Source: Entonaema liquescens
Taxonomy: Eukaryota; Ascomycota; Sordariomycetes; Xylariales; Xylariaceae
NCBI GenBank assembly: GCA_902805475.1
Contig: CADCSX010000025.1
Coordinates: forward strand, 1,364,001 to 1,428,000
Direction: 5' to 3'
DNA: 64,000 bases
A program made the translations under genes and the position numbers. Positions within the stretch are counted from its first letter, which is position 1; each line of letters starts with the position of its first letter. The notes under the pieces were generated by a model. The model did not search any database. It was not told where the DNA came from and saw nothing but the letters and a program-made list of their open reading frames with translations. This document shows positions 21,465-32,398 of this stretch, piece after piece.

Positions 21465-22547
21465 GTTGGCGGTTAATTTAGATGCACCGGCAAAATTACT
21501 AACAACCTTCCCGTTGGGTGCGCTCGGAGGATGACACGGAAATCAGCCTGCAATTGGACCCGGGACGAAGACTTTTTGGAGCCTTGTGAGGAATTGCTAA
21601 GTTTTAAGGATGTAGGAACTGGGTGCCTTTATTATGCTGTTCGCTTTTTTAATACCAAGACTTTTTTGCGACCCGCTCGTCGCAGGAAAATATGGCGATA
21701 TCTTTATAAATGAGAGTATAAGAGCAAGATTTCAGTAAGATTCGGCCTTTTGGGAAGGTCAACGGTTAGGATTGAAAAAAAAAGGGCTGGGCGCGATGGC
21801 CGCGTCTACAACGTTAAGTCCCCTCTTTTAACGTTCTTAAGATAAAAAGCGTCAGATGGCGGGTCTCAGACGCAAAGCCAGATGATCGTATCTACATGTA
21901 CTATCTACTACTGTATGTAGGACGCAGGCAAAGTGGATACGAGGCCGACCATTTTATCCATTAGGGGCCTCGTTTTCAACGGCTCGACGCCTTAAACCGC
22001 CTCAAACGTTCATAACTCTAGTCTATTATTGGTCATTTTGGGTAAGACATCCTTGTATGCCAAGCCGTATATGACCCCTGAAAAACGTGCTCAATTCTTC
22101 TCAAGCTTTCCCTTCACGGGCTTAACGGCCTGAACGGTGTCTGTTTCGAACCATCGGGGGGGGTAGCATCCTTGATTCCTTGAGCAAGTTTCCACCACCT
22201 CGCCGAGAATGACGGAGCTCCCAAAAGCTTTCTTTCCTCTGAACGGAGGAGGCAACTTTAAGGATGGCACCACCATTGTCCCGGCAATGTGGCACGACGG
22301 GTAGACGGCGGCCTGCCTAACTAGGCTTGTCCATTTTATTATATTATATTATCATCCCGTTCCACTGACTCCTGCAAGCAACCGTAGATCATCTATCAAC
22401 CGTCGACGGGAATTAGCTTACAAGACTCTGCAGACTCTGCAGCCCTATTAAGCAACTCCTTCTCGCTTCTCGGGTCTCCAGTTGCTCGTTCGTCTTACAC
22501 GATCAAACGCCTCTTAAGTGTCTGTCGTCAGGACGACTTGCAGAAAG
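21465..22547. promoter_or_regulatory. Divergent promoter shared by copper transporter and metalloreductase genes
   Basis: About 1.08 kb separates the two start codons and no gene is seen in it. Copper-response-like GCTC cores occur: TGAGCAAG at 22181-22188 (reverse complement matches the yeast Mac1 element TTTGCTCA at 7 of 8 bases), CGTGCTCA at 22086-22093 and GTTGCTCG at 22481-22488 (6 of 8 each). These matches are short, so regulation by a Mac1-type factor is an inference. Confidence 0.4.
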
Positions 22548-24527
22548 ATGGCCACCATGGAGAACCCATTGGCAGCTCGCCATATCCAAAATCTTAGCGA
22601 GGCGGCCGCTTTAGAGAAACATTGGGGTTATGTTGATAGAGCTATTCCGTGTACGAACGATGCCGGATCTTGCGCCTACCTCGACCAAGTCTATGCATCC
22701 CATGATTTAACTATGGTTTATTCTGGCATAATGTGGGCGGCAATTGCTGGAACTATCCTACTTTGGACTCTTGGGAGACGCGTCTTCCCATCCCCTCGCG
22801 CCGATGAAGTTCCCACTGGCGCAATCGATAGCGAAAGGATAGCAAAGATAGCTAGTCGACGATCGCGAATAAGGAGGACCGCCGCTGCGTTAATCCGCAG
22901 ATATCTGCTGCCTGACTCAGTCCGATTCATCTTCGGCCGAACAACGCGACTTCAAGTCTTAATTCTGACTATCTTAGCTGGCTATTTGCTGATATTTAGC
23001 TTCCTCGGTATTACCTACCAGACATGGATCACGCCTGTTAAAAAAATGCCTGGGGTGTACAACACCAGAACGAGCTTGGGACCATGGTCTGACCGAGTTG
23101 GTGTCTTTGCTTATGCGCTGACGCCCTTGTCGATCTTGCTATCGAGCAGAGAGTCCATTCTCTCTCTTCTTACAGGCGTCCCATACCAAAGTTTCAACTT
23201 CCTTCATCGCTGGCTCGGCTACATTATCGTTATACAAGGATCTCTACACACAATTGGCTGGTGTATTGTCGAAATCCGATTATACCAACCACAGCCGACG
23301 ACTGCGATAGAATGGATTAAGCAACTGTATATCATCTGGGGGGTTGTTGCCCAAATCCTGCTAATGATACTCTTTGCCCTGAGTACCCCCTGGGGTATCC
23401 GCCTCACGGGTTATGAGTTCTTCCGCAAGGCGCACTACGTCCTAGCCATGGTATATATCGGCGCCTGCTGGGGTCATTGGGCGAATCTGCAATGCTTCCT
23501 GATCCCCGGGCTAGCTATCTGGTTTTTGGACCGCGGCGTTAGACTTTTCCGCTCAGGTCTCATTCATTACCAATATTTACCTGGAGGATCCATGGGTTTC
23601 CGAACGGCGCACGCATCTTTGACGCATTTTCCCGACGCGGAGCACGGTGATGTTGTGCGTATGGATTTTACCCATCCTCAGGACTCGTGGAAAATTGGAC
23701 AGCACTTCTACCTTTGCTTCACGGAGTGCAGCATATGGCAGTCTCATCCGTTTACGCCACTCAATCTGCCAAAGGTACAGGATGGACTTGTCTCGCACTC
23801 GTACATCCTCAGGGCGAAGAAAGGAGAGACAAAGAAGCTCGCAGAGCTGACCGCGAAGAAACTAGCCGCTTCACCGAGCGCAACCACTCCATTGATTATG
23901 TCAGGGACTTATGGGGAATCTATAGTTGATGAATTAACGCCAGATGTTAATGTGCTCTGTGTGGCCGGTGGAACAGGAATTACATATGTCTTACCGGTGT
24001 TGCTTGGAATAATAGAGCAGCCGGAAGTGAATGACCGGAAAGTTCAGCTGGTCTGGGCAGTGAGGAAGAAGGATGATACCCGCTGGGTCGAGAAGGAGCT
24101 CGATACCATTCGTAAAGCCGCCAGGGCGCATAAGATCGAAGTTCACATATATGTGACGAGAGAAGCAAGCAGCAAAAGTCCGTCGATAAACGACGATGTA
24201 TTAGAGAAGGAAGACATAGCCGTAAAGGAGTCCGGGCTACCCTCGTCCGCCACATCTTCCGTTAAGGGTGTGCAGTCCGCGTCGTCCCTGGATGTCCAGA
24301 GGATCGGAGGGGAAGGATTTGATAGGCACCCCGACCTGAACAAGATAGTAAGGGGATTCGTGGACAACACCGTCAGAGGCTCGACGGCCGTATATGCCAG
24401 CGGACCAGGAGGCATGATTAGCGATTTGAGGAGTATTGTAGCGTCTTGCAATTCGGGTGCCAAGGTTTGGCAAGGGAATGGACGATACGATGTTAGCTTA
24501 ATATGCGACGACCGACTTGAGTGGTAA
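22548..24527 (+). CDS. Ferric/cupric reductase transmembrane protein (FRE family)
   Basis: A single exon of 659 residues. The ATG at 22548 sits in a good context (GCCACCATGGAG follows); an upstream non-ATG extension was ignored. About seven membrane spans lie between residues ~60 and 350. Two pairs of heme-ligating histidines spaced 14 apart are visible: HRWLGYIIVIQGSLH (~220 and 234) and HYVLAMVYIGACWGH (~296 and 310). The cytoplasmic part has the FAD motif HPFTPLN and the NADPH-binding motifs GTYGES and VAGGTGITYVLPVL, ending with YASGPGGM. Such enzymes move electrons across the plasma membrane to reduce Fe(III) or Cu(II) outside the cell. The N-terminal extracellular part has a Cys pair (PCTNDAGSC). 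Pairing with a Ctr gene favours a copper or combined copper/iron role. Confidence 0.92.
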   Translation: MATMENPLAARHIQNLSEAAALEKHWGYVDRAIPCTNDAGSCAYLDQVYASHDLTMVYSGIMWAAIAGTILLWTLGRRVFPSPRADEVPTGAIDSERIAKIASRRSRIRRTAAALIRRYLLPDSVRFIFGRTTRLQVLILTILAGYLLIFSFLGITYQTWITPVKKMPGVYNTRTSLGPWSDRVGVFAYALTPLSILLSSRESILSLLTGVPYQSFNFLHRWLGYIIVIQGSLHTIGWCIVEIRLYQPQPTTAIEWIKQLYIIWGVVAQILLMILFALSTPWGIRLTGYEFFRKAHYVLAMVYIGACWGHWANLQCFLIPGLAIWFLDRGVRLFRSGLIHYQYLPGGSMGFRTAHASLTHFPDAEHGDVVRMDFTHPQDSWKIGQHFYLCFTECSIWQSHPFTPLNLPKVQDGLVSHSYILRAKKGETKKLAELTAKKLAASPSATTPLIMSGTYGESIVDELTPDVNVLCVAGGTGITYVLPVLLGIIEQPEVNDRKVQLVWAVRKKDDTRWVEKELDTIRKAARAHKIEVHIYVTREASSKSPSINDDVLEKEDIAVKESGLPSSATSSVKGVQSASSLDVQRIGGEGFDRHPDLNKIVRGFVDNTVRGSTAVYASGPGGMISDLRSIVASCNSGAKVWQGNGRYDVSLICDDRLEW

Positions 24528-24678
24528 AGGCGCACTTAGGTAGAAAATCATAGAAAAAAATACTATAATGTTCAAAACACCGATGTTGCCGTCCATGATT
24601 AAGATTATAGTGATTTGTACCGAGCTCCCTATTGCCAAGTGATAAATAGTCATTTGTGTCCTATTTTGTTGTGATCGT

Positions 24679-26682
24679 TTACGAAATCTGGATTTCTTCC
24701 ATTTTAAACCTAACTGGATCGACCTCCCGCCAATTGACCATGCTCATCCCGATCCGCCGATAAGATCCGTCCTCACGCTTATGAAGGGTAAGTAAATGCT
24801 TGTCCATTGATGACTCTGTCATTACCAGCGCCCAGCAAGATCGTGGGGTCCGACGATCTAAGTCCATAGCACAAGTGTGTACTGGCCCAGTATCAGAACC
24901 AGGGGGCTCTGTTTGTTCAAATGTTAAGAAGCCAACGTCGTATTTGTTATCCTCGGGAGGATGGTAAAACATTTGCGCAATGCGACCCCTGAGTTTTATA
25001 GTTCCGTCCGGATAGCCGTTTGTAGGCTCTTTCTCGACGTTCATTGAAACTTCCAAGACCTCAACGACGAACCCGCCGATCCGGAGGGCCCAGAAGTCAA
25101 GTGCGCCATCGAGAGAAGCCCAACTCCAGCTAGGCGCACGTTTTCTAGGGGGCTTGGACAGTTTGGAGATCACGTCAGTCGTCGATATTCCCCAGACCTT
25201 TCGGCCCGGCATGTGGTAATAATGGGCGCACCATAGGAGACCACGCGCGATATCTTCCTGCCATAAGCCAGCAACGTACGTCGCAGTCGGTTTAGTAGAC
25301 TTAAACAAAGCAGCAGCCCCATCCACAGCAGGTAACTTGTCAGTAAAAATGGTGAAACTCCGCGTGGTATACTCTTCCAGCAACTGGTACCAGTCCCTCC
25401 AATCCAACTCAATGCCTTGAGCGGCGGCTACACCTATCTGCTTTCGAATCCTCAGGAATTTCGCCACAAAGTGCCTGTCCGACTCGCCCGTATAATTCTT
25501 CCCATCTTCGCATTTGAAGTCCGTGAGACACTCCCAGAACATCTGTTCCTTTCCAAAGTGAAGCAGGCGTTTGGCTAGAAGTCTTTCCTGCATGCACCAA
25601 CCACGGCCGTTTAAGGGACATTCTACGAAATATTCGTTGATGTCAGGGTATATCTTCTGAACTGCATATTTGTCGCTGATTATTGCTAGGGGAGCCCTGT
25701 TCGGTTTGAGAAAGCCTTTGGTGCTGCCTGTGGAGTCAAGGACGGATATTACGACTGAAGCGCCGGCATACACTGAATACATCCTCTTAGCTTCTTGCTC
25801 CCAATCCGACTTTGAGTCTTGGATAATGCAGAGAGCGTCTATCCATAAGTACTTTAATCCAAGAGATCTCGTAACCTGTATAGCGTCCTTGAAATTCTGA
25901 GGCAATTCATCAATGTTCATTCCACTAGTTCTTGCCTTCAAGTTAGCTGTCGTGGTGACAGACGGAATTATACCGCCCCAGCAGTGGCTGAGAGTAATGT
26001 ATGGCAGTTTTTCACCTTTCGATTCGTACAGACAAATATTTCCCGATTTGTTATTGCCTACGTCAACAACTCTTGTTGGAAGCGCATGAATCGAATCGGA
26101 TTTGACACAATTCGGGTGAGCCTCATTACACTCTTCTGTCCACTTAGCTACCAACTCGGAGATATTTGAGGTGTTTAAAGTCGTTGACACTGCTGGGAGC
26201 CTTCTATAGGCATCTAACCAAGGCACTTCTTCTCCTTTTCTTAAGGGTTCTCGTCGGCAGACTCTAAAACTGTGTAATGGGATACTTCCGATCTTATTAC
26301 TTCCCCAGGGCATACTTTGCAGAGAATCACGGAAGCCGGCTCTGAAGTGGCCCTTTAACTTGTTGTCTCCTATACGGCCTGAGGACCAAAACGGGTATAG
26401 ACCTAACCAGTCTTGGTGCAGAGACGTATCCAACGGCGCAAGATCTGCGTGGAGGACATTGCAGAGTTCGCATATCTTGGCAGTGTTCGAGAGGTCTTCG
26501 AACGTCTCATGGTGATGGTAAGCATCTCCCCAAGGCTTTTCTGGGGTCCATTCTGATCCTATTGGGAGCCATCGTTCTGGGTACGTTGTTTGTCTAGTGA
26601 AATCGAAGGCGAAGAGGTTGTTAATAAATTGGCGACAAAGCTCACATAAGGATCCCGTTATATTGATCGAAACTGGGCTCAT
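24679..26682 (-). CDS. HET-domain (heterokaryon incompatibility) protein
   Basis: A single exon of 667 residues from the ATG at 26682. The HET core is clear in the first half: ITLSHCWGG, then LPQNFKDAIQVTRSLGLKYL and WIDALCIIQDSKSDWEQEA, followed by MYSVYAGASVVISVLDS and later GRGWCMQERLLAKRLLHF. The N-terminus has a Cys-rich patch (CELCRQFINN, CELCNVLHADL) common in this expanded family. The C-terminal part (APSWSWASLDGALDFW) is also typical. There is no NACHT, ankyrin or WD partner domain. These proteins trigger programmed cell death when incompatible hyphae fuse; most copies have no assigned partner. The stop is 151 bp from the convergent reductase gene. Confidence 0.92.
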   Translation of the reverse strand: MSPVSINITGSLCELCRQFINNLFAFDFTRQTTYPERWLPIGSEWTPEKPWGDAYHHHETFEDLSNTAKICELCNVLHADLAPLDTSLHQDWLGLYPFWSSGRIGDNKLKGHFRAGFRDSLQSMPWGSNKIGSIPLHSFRVCRREPLRKGEEVPWLDAYRRLPAVSTTLNTSNISELVAKWTEECNEAHPNCVKSDSIHALPTRVVDVGNNKSGNICLYESKGEKLPYITLSHCWGGIIPSVTTTANLKARTSGMNIDELPQNFKDAIQVTRSLGLKYLWIDALCIIQDSKSDWEQEAKRMYSVYAGASVVISVLDSTGSTKGFLKPNRAPLAIISDKYAVQKIYPDINEYFVECPLNGRGWCMQERLLAKRLLHFGKEQMFWECLTDFKCEDGKNYTGESDRHFVAKFLRIRKQIGVAAAQGIELDWRDWYQLLEEYTTRSFTIFTDKLPAVDGAAALFKSTKPTATYVAGLWQEDIARGLLWCAHYYHMPGRKVWGISTTDVISKLSKPPRKRAPSWSWASLDGALDFWALRIGGFVVEVLEVSMNVEKEPTNGYPDGTIKLRGRIAQMFYHPPEDNKYDVGFLTFEQTEPPGSDTGPVHTCAMDLDRRTPRSCWALVMTESSMDKHLLTLHKREDGSYRRIGMSMVNWREVDPVRFKMEEIQIS

Positions 26683-27245
26683 CTTGCTGAATGCAATTCA
26701 ACATCTATCTGGTGTAGTTTGAATTCAGATGCGATATATAACACAGAACCGGAAATAATCATGAACTCAGCTGCATAGATTGAACGCAAGATAACTTGTT
26801 TGATATAGAAAATATAGATAGGTACCTAACGCAGGATTCGAGGGGTTTCAGCCTCAGCAAGAGACTAGAGCTCATTTTGGCCAAGGCTGGTAGACCTTTC
26901 CCTACCAGGGCAACAGATGTAGGCATCTAACTTGGAAGTCTCGTCCACTCACCTTCCGCATACCTAGGTGGATTTGGTATATGTGGTATGATCGAAAACA
27001 GTTACTTATTGAAGGTACCACCTAAAGCTTCTAGAAAAAGGGTTCAATTAAAGTACAGTACCTCAGTACCTCAGTACCTATGTGGGGAGCATGGAGATCC
27101 CTGAAAGGCGAGCTCCACTAAAATTTTCAGACTGGACCCCTCCAATATTTTCTTTCCATTAGGTACCTCTTTTCAGTCTGCAACTCCGAAGGGTCACTAC
27201 CTCCCTTACCATAAGAAACCGTTATAAACCACCGAATCAGACAAA
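26683..27245. other. Divergent intergenic region with short repeats
   Basis: No gene is seen. It holds three tandem copies of CAGTACCT at 27056-27079 and a near copy of the TACCTAGGTA motif at 26961-26970 (last base G). Confidence 0.5.
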
Positions 27246-27662
27246 ATGCCGTCCGTAAAGAACCCCAACGGACCCTCGAAGAACCGCCTCGTAGCTCGCG
27301 CCGCCAAAGCCAGGAAGCAGAACGAGAAGCGCATCAGCACCGCCGCCCTCGACAAGAAGGGCCGAGTTGCCAAAGCGGACACGAAGCGTGGCGCGCGCCC
27401 CGGGTTATTACCTACGAGCGGACCGAATGCAGCGCTCAGTTCGAAGAAGAGGCGCAAGCTCGAGCGGAAGATGAATCATGCTTTGAAGCGTAAGATGGAG
27501 GCTGAAGGCGAGGTCGAGATGAAAGGTACGTGTCTTTCCTGGACATACCGGAAGAACAAGAGACAGGTCGCTAACTGAGGTTTGGATATAGATGTGCCTG
27601 CAGAAGAAACTACCGAGGCTGCTAAAGAAGAAATGGCTGTCGATACCGAGAACATCTCGTGA
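27246..27662 (+). CDS. ALB1: ALB1-like ribosome biogenesis protein
   Basis: Two exons, 27246-27525 and 27592-27662, give 116 residues. The protein is small and very basic. The N-terminus (MPSVKNPNGPSKNRL) and the middle (RPGLLPTSGP, then LSSKKRRKLERKMNHALKRK) match the layout I remember for yeast Alb1, which starts MPSKN and has a GLL motif and an LSKKR helix. Alb1 partners Arx1 on late pre-60S particles during nuclear export. The last exon is acidic (PAEETTEAAKEEMAVDTE). The assignment rests on pattern memory and should be tested by profile search; any small nucleolar basic protein is the alternative. Confidence 0.65.
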
Positions 27663-28419
27663 GCGTATATTAGCGCTTCATGCGTGAGCTAGGCTATAGC
27701 ATTCTCGGTTGGGCCAAGGAGCCATGGCATATATGTCCCATTGGAATTATTGGCCTAGGTTAGGCTATTTGATGAGTGAGCTTTATACGAGGAGTTCAAG
27801 TTTTCACCGGACGACGAACAAGCAGGTTGTTCTCTATCCGATTGCTTGATTTCATGGAGTATTGGACCGACGTACTTCGCATCCTAAGGGAAGAGATCTA
27901 GAATCGATGCCGGTACCCAGATACTACTAGGTAATTGTTTAGCCACATAATGGTATGGGAGAGCCTTGGGTGGCACAATTTGACTAGATTGTCGGGTCAT
28001 GGGTTTGACAAATGGAGGACGGACGACCGAGAAACTCAAACATGGATTACTGAAGCCGTTCGGTTGGGTCTCTACTAACCATGTGGATGATCTCTTATTA
28101 TTGTTACTCTCGAAACCGAATTTTGGCTCTTTCGAAAAGCCCGGTTACAATAGTGGCAATAAAAGCACCAAAAGCATATGCGAAACGAAAACGTAGAATG
28201 TTCGGAGTCATCAGTTATAACACTATTTTTTAGGCTCGTCTCTTACCAAGTCCAGATAAGGCTTCGACCAGACGTCTTCTTTGGAGAGGGGTATAAAGGC
28301 CCAAGTATCGACTGGCCAGTACTGAATCAACACCAGTCATACTATCTGGTGTTTTCTCTTATTACATGATGCCCCGTAGACCCAATAATGTCTTCTATCG
28401 TAGTATTGTCGTTGCATCT
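27663..28419. other. Intergenic, no supported gene
   Basis: Two plus-strand frames of about 65 codons (near 27999 and 28178) lack protein-like character. Confidence 0.5.
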
Positions 28420-28722
28420 TTATTTTAACTCTTGGAGTAGATCGTGGTCGTCTATGCCGTATATATGATATAAATGTGGAGTCGAATCCAAGCCAGGCTG
28501 TAAGATTCCCGAGAAACAAGGTCTTGGATATCGTGTTTCTATCCGGCCTATCAACAGGTCCTGGTCAGGAAACCAGTTCGTCGCCTTGAGGTACTTTTGC
28601 AAAATGAATTTGGTCATATCCGCGATGACGGGGCAAAACGCAAAATTTCGGCGTATACAATCCCGCCATGAGTATAATCGCAACCGTCCAATGGCGATTA
28701 ACAGAGGTAACAGCCCCTAGTC
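28420..28722 (-). pseudogene. Orphan protein-like ORF, no start codon, family unknown
   Basis: The frame is open from about 28722 to TAA at 28420-28422 and reads like real protein (LLPLLIAIGRLRLYSWRDCI, ADMTKFILQKYLKATNWFPD, GLDSTPHLYHIYGIDDHDLL), with good amino-acid balance. No in-frame ATG stands at its beginning and no upstream exon was found. It lies just beyond the 3' end of the GT15 gene on the same strand. It may be the last exon of a decayed gene. I do not recognise it. Confidence 0.25.
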
Positions 28723-28779
28723 AAAGGGTATCTCTATGCCGTAATAAACGTCTACCAATATTAGTGAAAGGTGTTTATT

Positions 28780-30222
28780 CTAAAGAATGAAGCTGAGTAT
28801 CCAGGTAGACCAGGGACGGTGAGCAGTATTAGGTGCCTTCATCTTATTGAGACAATAGGTAGCATGGTTTCTGTTCCGGCGACCGTCGCATTCACAACGG
28901 CAACCTACACCACCGGGTATTTCCTCGGCCCATTTACTTTGGACCTCGTTGAGCGCTTGTGACTCGGGTAGTTGGCCACCGGGTGCATTCGCGGGGCATT
29001 GGTAATACCAATCGTGTCGGTATCCAATGTCGGCGAAATGGTGCACCTGATGCGGTTCTGCAAGCATGTTCACAGCGAGCGAGTGAACTGCAGCATCACC
29101 CCACTAGGTATGAGAAATCAGATTAGCAATTTAAATATTCCAAAAGAGAGCAAATTGGTGTCGTGGCATCGACGTCCGGCGTATACGAACCCTTTCGAAA
29201 TAGAACCCCCCAGTATGTTCCAGATGCTGATAAAGGTCCTGATATTTAGACCCACGGAAAAAGTCAAGATCGGCAATTTCGAAGTTACTCCAGTAATGAC
29301 AGAGATTCCATCCATCGCCAGAGCTATCTCGATGTGAAAACCAGCTGAGTAGGCTACGGAAAGGCCAGGGGACCCAGGATGCATCGACACTCGCTTTCCA
29401 AAGGGTGGTGCTGGGGATACCCTTTAATTCCTTCCAGTCTGATACTTCCCTAAAGAGACTGGGACAAGTACGTTTTTCCTCCCAAAGCGATATCGTGAAG
29501 CCATACACCTTATTATGGCGAGCCATTTCGACGAAGGGGTCGTAGGTGATAGAGCAAGAAAACTCGACGTCAGGTTCTAATCGCCAGTACCATTTGTATT
29601 TCTTTAACGCCTCGACTTGATAGAAGTTCCTACAACGTTGACATCTCAGTAAAGCCAAATCTGAGCAGTATAGACGGCCAGCCTACCCAGAGAAGAACCG
29701 GCACATGTGGTGATACGTCTCTTTTCCCGCATATAAAATACCACGGTCGCCTTGATCTTTTATACTCGCGCGGGCGGCGTCTTGGTCCATCCATGATGGA
29801 AAAGTCCATTGTTCCTTGGGTACAAGCTCGAAAAAGGTCGGAGCACTCGTGGAAGCGTTGATAGCTTCTTTAAACTCGTCGTTCCAGGGCTCGTCATTAA
29901 GAAACACGATCGGGTAGCGGAACCAGCGGTTAAAGCGTTGCTCGATGCTGCGGACGGATTTCGCGGCTTGCTCGGCTTCCTGGTTACGGGCCAGCATAAC
30001 GATGGCGGCATTCTCGCGCGGTGACTCCGGAGGAGTACTCGGGGGCTCCTGGCAGGAGGTATAGAAGGGAGTATCGAATTCGCGTGACGGCACGGGTACC
30101 CGATAACGGGAAGCATGAAAAGTGACCTCAAGAAGACATGCAACGCCAATAACCCAGAGGACAGGCGATTGCAACCATCCTCCTCTTCTTCTCAAACGTG
30201 GGAGCCGATGAAACAGCGACAT
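28780..30222 (-). CDS. GT15 alpha-1,2-mannosyltransferase (KRE2/MNT1 family)
   Basis: Three exons, 29687-30222, 29191-29629 and 28780-29103, give 432 residues. The true ATG is 30222 (MSLFHRLPRLRRR). A basic N-terminus and the hydrophobic LQSPVLWVIGVACLLEVTF make a type II Golgi anchor. The GT15 hallmarks are present: NAAIVMLARNQE, PIVFLNDEPWNDEF, YHHMCRFFSGNFYQ (completed by splicing), YKWYWRLEPDVEFSC, YDPFVEMARHNKVYGF, TGGFYFERWGDAAVHS and GYRHDWYYQCP. These enzymes add mannose from GDP-mannose to O- and N-linked glycans of cell-wall proteins. The second donor is the less common GTTCGT but restores a perfectly conserved ERWGDA. Confidence 0.9.
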
Positions 30223-31261
30223 GATAAGAGATATGCTAGCCAAACCTTACGTGCTAGCTCAGATGTGATGTAGTTAAAAAGATAATATCGCTATCTTTTG
30301 TTGGCATTTGTGAGTCCATCTGCATCGGCTTGATTTGTTGGTTGAGATCCCATGTGTTGATCTTTTTCGGTTGTCAAGGGTCCATTTTCAGTACATAGTA
30401 GATTTAAAGTACCTGGGTACATGCATGTGGTACATTTTAGCGTTTGTACGTTGCACCTGTACACTAGACAGACCCCTATTTTTGGGACCCGAGCAGGGTT
30501 CACCAACGCGTCCATGTAGCTCTGCATATGCAGCCGTTATATGTGTTGAGCTTAACCTCAACATTGATATATAGAATTTGAAGTATGTTTAATCATGTTT
30601 AAACTATCTCATAATAAATTCGAGATTGAATGAAATGGCAACTATGACTTAAATCTACTTAATCGAAAGTGCCCGTCAGTGCTTACCTGTATATACCTAG
30701 GTATTAGTATGTGCTTGCCCGTACCATATGTACGTAAGAGCTTACCTATAAGTACATTTCCTCCGGTACATACACCTTGTGTGACAGGAAGCAGAGTAGT
30801 GCAATTAGGTCATAGTCTAAATTCCACGGGCGCAGGGACTACCTACATAAGAGGGTACCTCGCATGTATACATATGTACCAATGATTATCTAAACTTAAA
30901 TATATTTTTTATTTTAGTTAGTTATATCTTAAAACACTTCGACGCCTATAAGGATACCATTCCACTTCGCATTTCGCATTTCGCATTTCGCATTTCGCAT
31001 CCCGCTTTTTATGGAACAAGTCAAATTGGGCTATTGCTACCTCTTCGCGATAAATGGTATCATTACCAGACACGCAGATACGGCAGCCAGCGCTAGCGAA
31101 TGCAACCGGTTATCCGGCTCTGGGGTTGCCAAGAAGGACCGTAATTAAGACGCCGTCCATCTTCTCCGGTCTTCTCCAGGGCCTCCCAATTTTGTTCGCC
31201 AGGGGGAGACAACCGCTTTAAGCCTGTTTACATATTCCCATTGTCTCGCACGCCTCCTAGC
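30223..31261. other. Divergent intergenic region of two glycosyltransferase genes
   Basis: No gene is seen. It holds an exact TACCTAGGTA at 30694-30703 and a 7-bp tandem repeat at 30966-31000. Confidence 0.5.
30966..31000. repeat. Five tandem copies of TTCGCAT
   Basis: Five perfect 7-bp units about 260 bp upstream of the GT32 start codon. Confidence 0.85.
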
Positions 31262-32398
31262 ATGTATCATCCTATGGTACTTCCACGCCGTCGTCGACTT
31301 TACTACCTCTTCCCCATCGTCTTCGTCTTGGTACTTCTTAGTCCTCCCTTCTGGCCATCCGTAAGACAATTCGGGGATCGCGTGCGCCAAACCTTACCTT
31401 TCGCCTACCAATGGAAAGTTCAACAAGATTTCGTACCTACGCAAAATGAGCTCGACTGCTTACACGGCCTTACCCCTCGATCAGCTACCGATATCGATAG
31501 ACATATAGATCCGATACCGAACCATGTTCATTTCATCTACGGTCTCAGTAACCCTTATAGCAAGCCTAGCGTAGGGACCTTCGACTTCCTGTGCTATCTC
31601 GCCATACGGAGTGCTATCGTGGGCATGAAGGCGGAGAAGATCTCTCTCCATTATACATATCTCGCAGATCCACCATCGCCCGAGCCGAATGCGTCCCCCC
31701 TCTCAAACCCATGGATACGTCTTCTAAAAGATGATATCGACCTCGTATACCATTCGCCCGATGAGATATCGTCTTTGAAGAGCTCACCTGATGCGACCTG
31801 GCAAGCCGCACATGTATCCGATATTCTACGCTTAAAGCTCCTCCAAGAACAAGGTGGTATCTATATGGATATGGACGCCTTCGGCTTCCGGCCTTTTACT
31901 ACCCTTCTGAATTCGCCACGCGATATAATATTGGGCCACGAGGGCGGAAACCGTGGAGGTCTATGTAACGCCATCATGGTCGCGCGGAAGAACAGCTCGT
32001 TTATAGCGAGGTGGCTTCGAGAGTATAACGGTGCAGATCTCTCCAAGGAGTGGAATTATCACAGTGTTGTCCTTCCTAAGGAGTTGGAATTAGAACACCC
32101 GGATGAGGTCTGCACCTTAGCGCCAAACGCTTTCTTCTGGCCAACCTGGACATGGAGCCATATTGAATATATGCATAAGCAGCTAAGCTCGGACGAAGCA
32201 CGTAAGTGGGCGGCGGAGATAGATAGGAATGGCGGCAGTCTTTATGAGGATCAGCTCGCCTATCACGCATGGAGTCAGATGGCGTGGGAAAGGCACCTCA
32301 GCAAGTTAACTCCCGAGATCGTGAGGACACGCGACACGAGATTTAACATCCTAGTTCGAGATTTTCTTCAGGATAATCTAGCAGTCCACCAAAACTAG
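31262..32398 (+). CDS. GT32 (OCH1-like, DXD sugar-binding) glycosyltransferase
   Basis: A single exon of 378 residues; the ATG at 31262 (MYHPMVLPRRRRLYY) was chosen because the frame further upstream has no ATG. A type II anchor follows (LFPIVFVLVLLSPPFW). The catalytic domain has IPNHVHFIYG, AAHVSDILRLKLLQEQGGIY and the DXD motif in YMDMDAFGF that binds the nucleotide sugar and a metal ion, then a His-rich acceptor region ending LAYHAWSQMAWERHL. The family transfers mannose or other hexoses to glycans or glycolipids in the Golgi. The GT15 gene is its divergent neighbour. Confidence 0.88.
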   Translation: MYHPMVLPRRRRLYYLFPIVFVLVLLSPPFWPSVRQFGDRVRQTLPFAYQWKVQQDFVPTQNELDCLHGLTPRSATDIDRHIDPIPNHVHFIYGLSNPYSKPSVGTFDFLCYLAIRSAIVGMKAEKISLHYTYLADPPSPEPNASPLSNPWIRLLKDDIDLVYHSPDEISSLKSSPDATWQAAHVSDILRLKLLQEQGGIYMDMDAFGFRPFTTLLNSPRDIILGHEGGNRGGLCNAIMVARKNSSFIARWLREYNGADLSKEWNYHSVVLPKELELEHPDEVCTLAPNAFFWPTWTWSHIEYMHKQLSSDEARKWAAEIDRNGGSLYEDQLAYHAWSQMAWERHLSKLTPEIVRTRDTRFNILVRDFLQDNLAVHQN

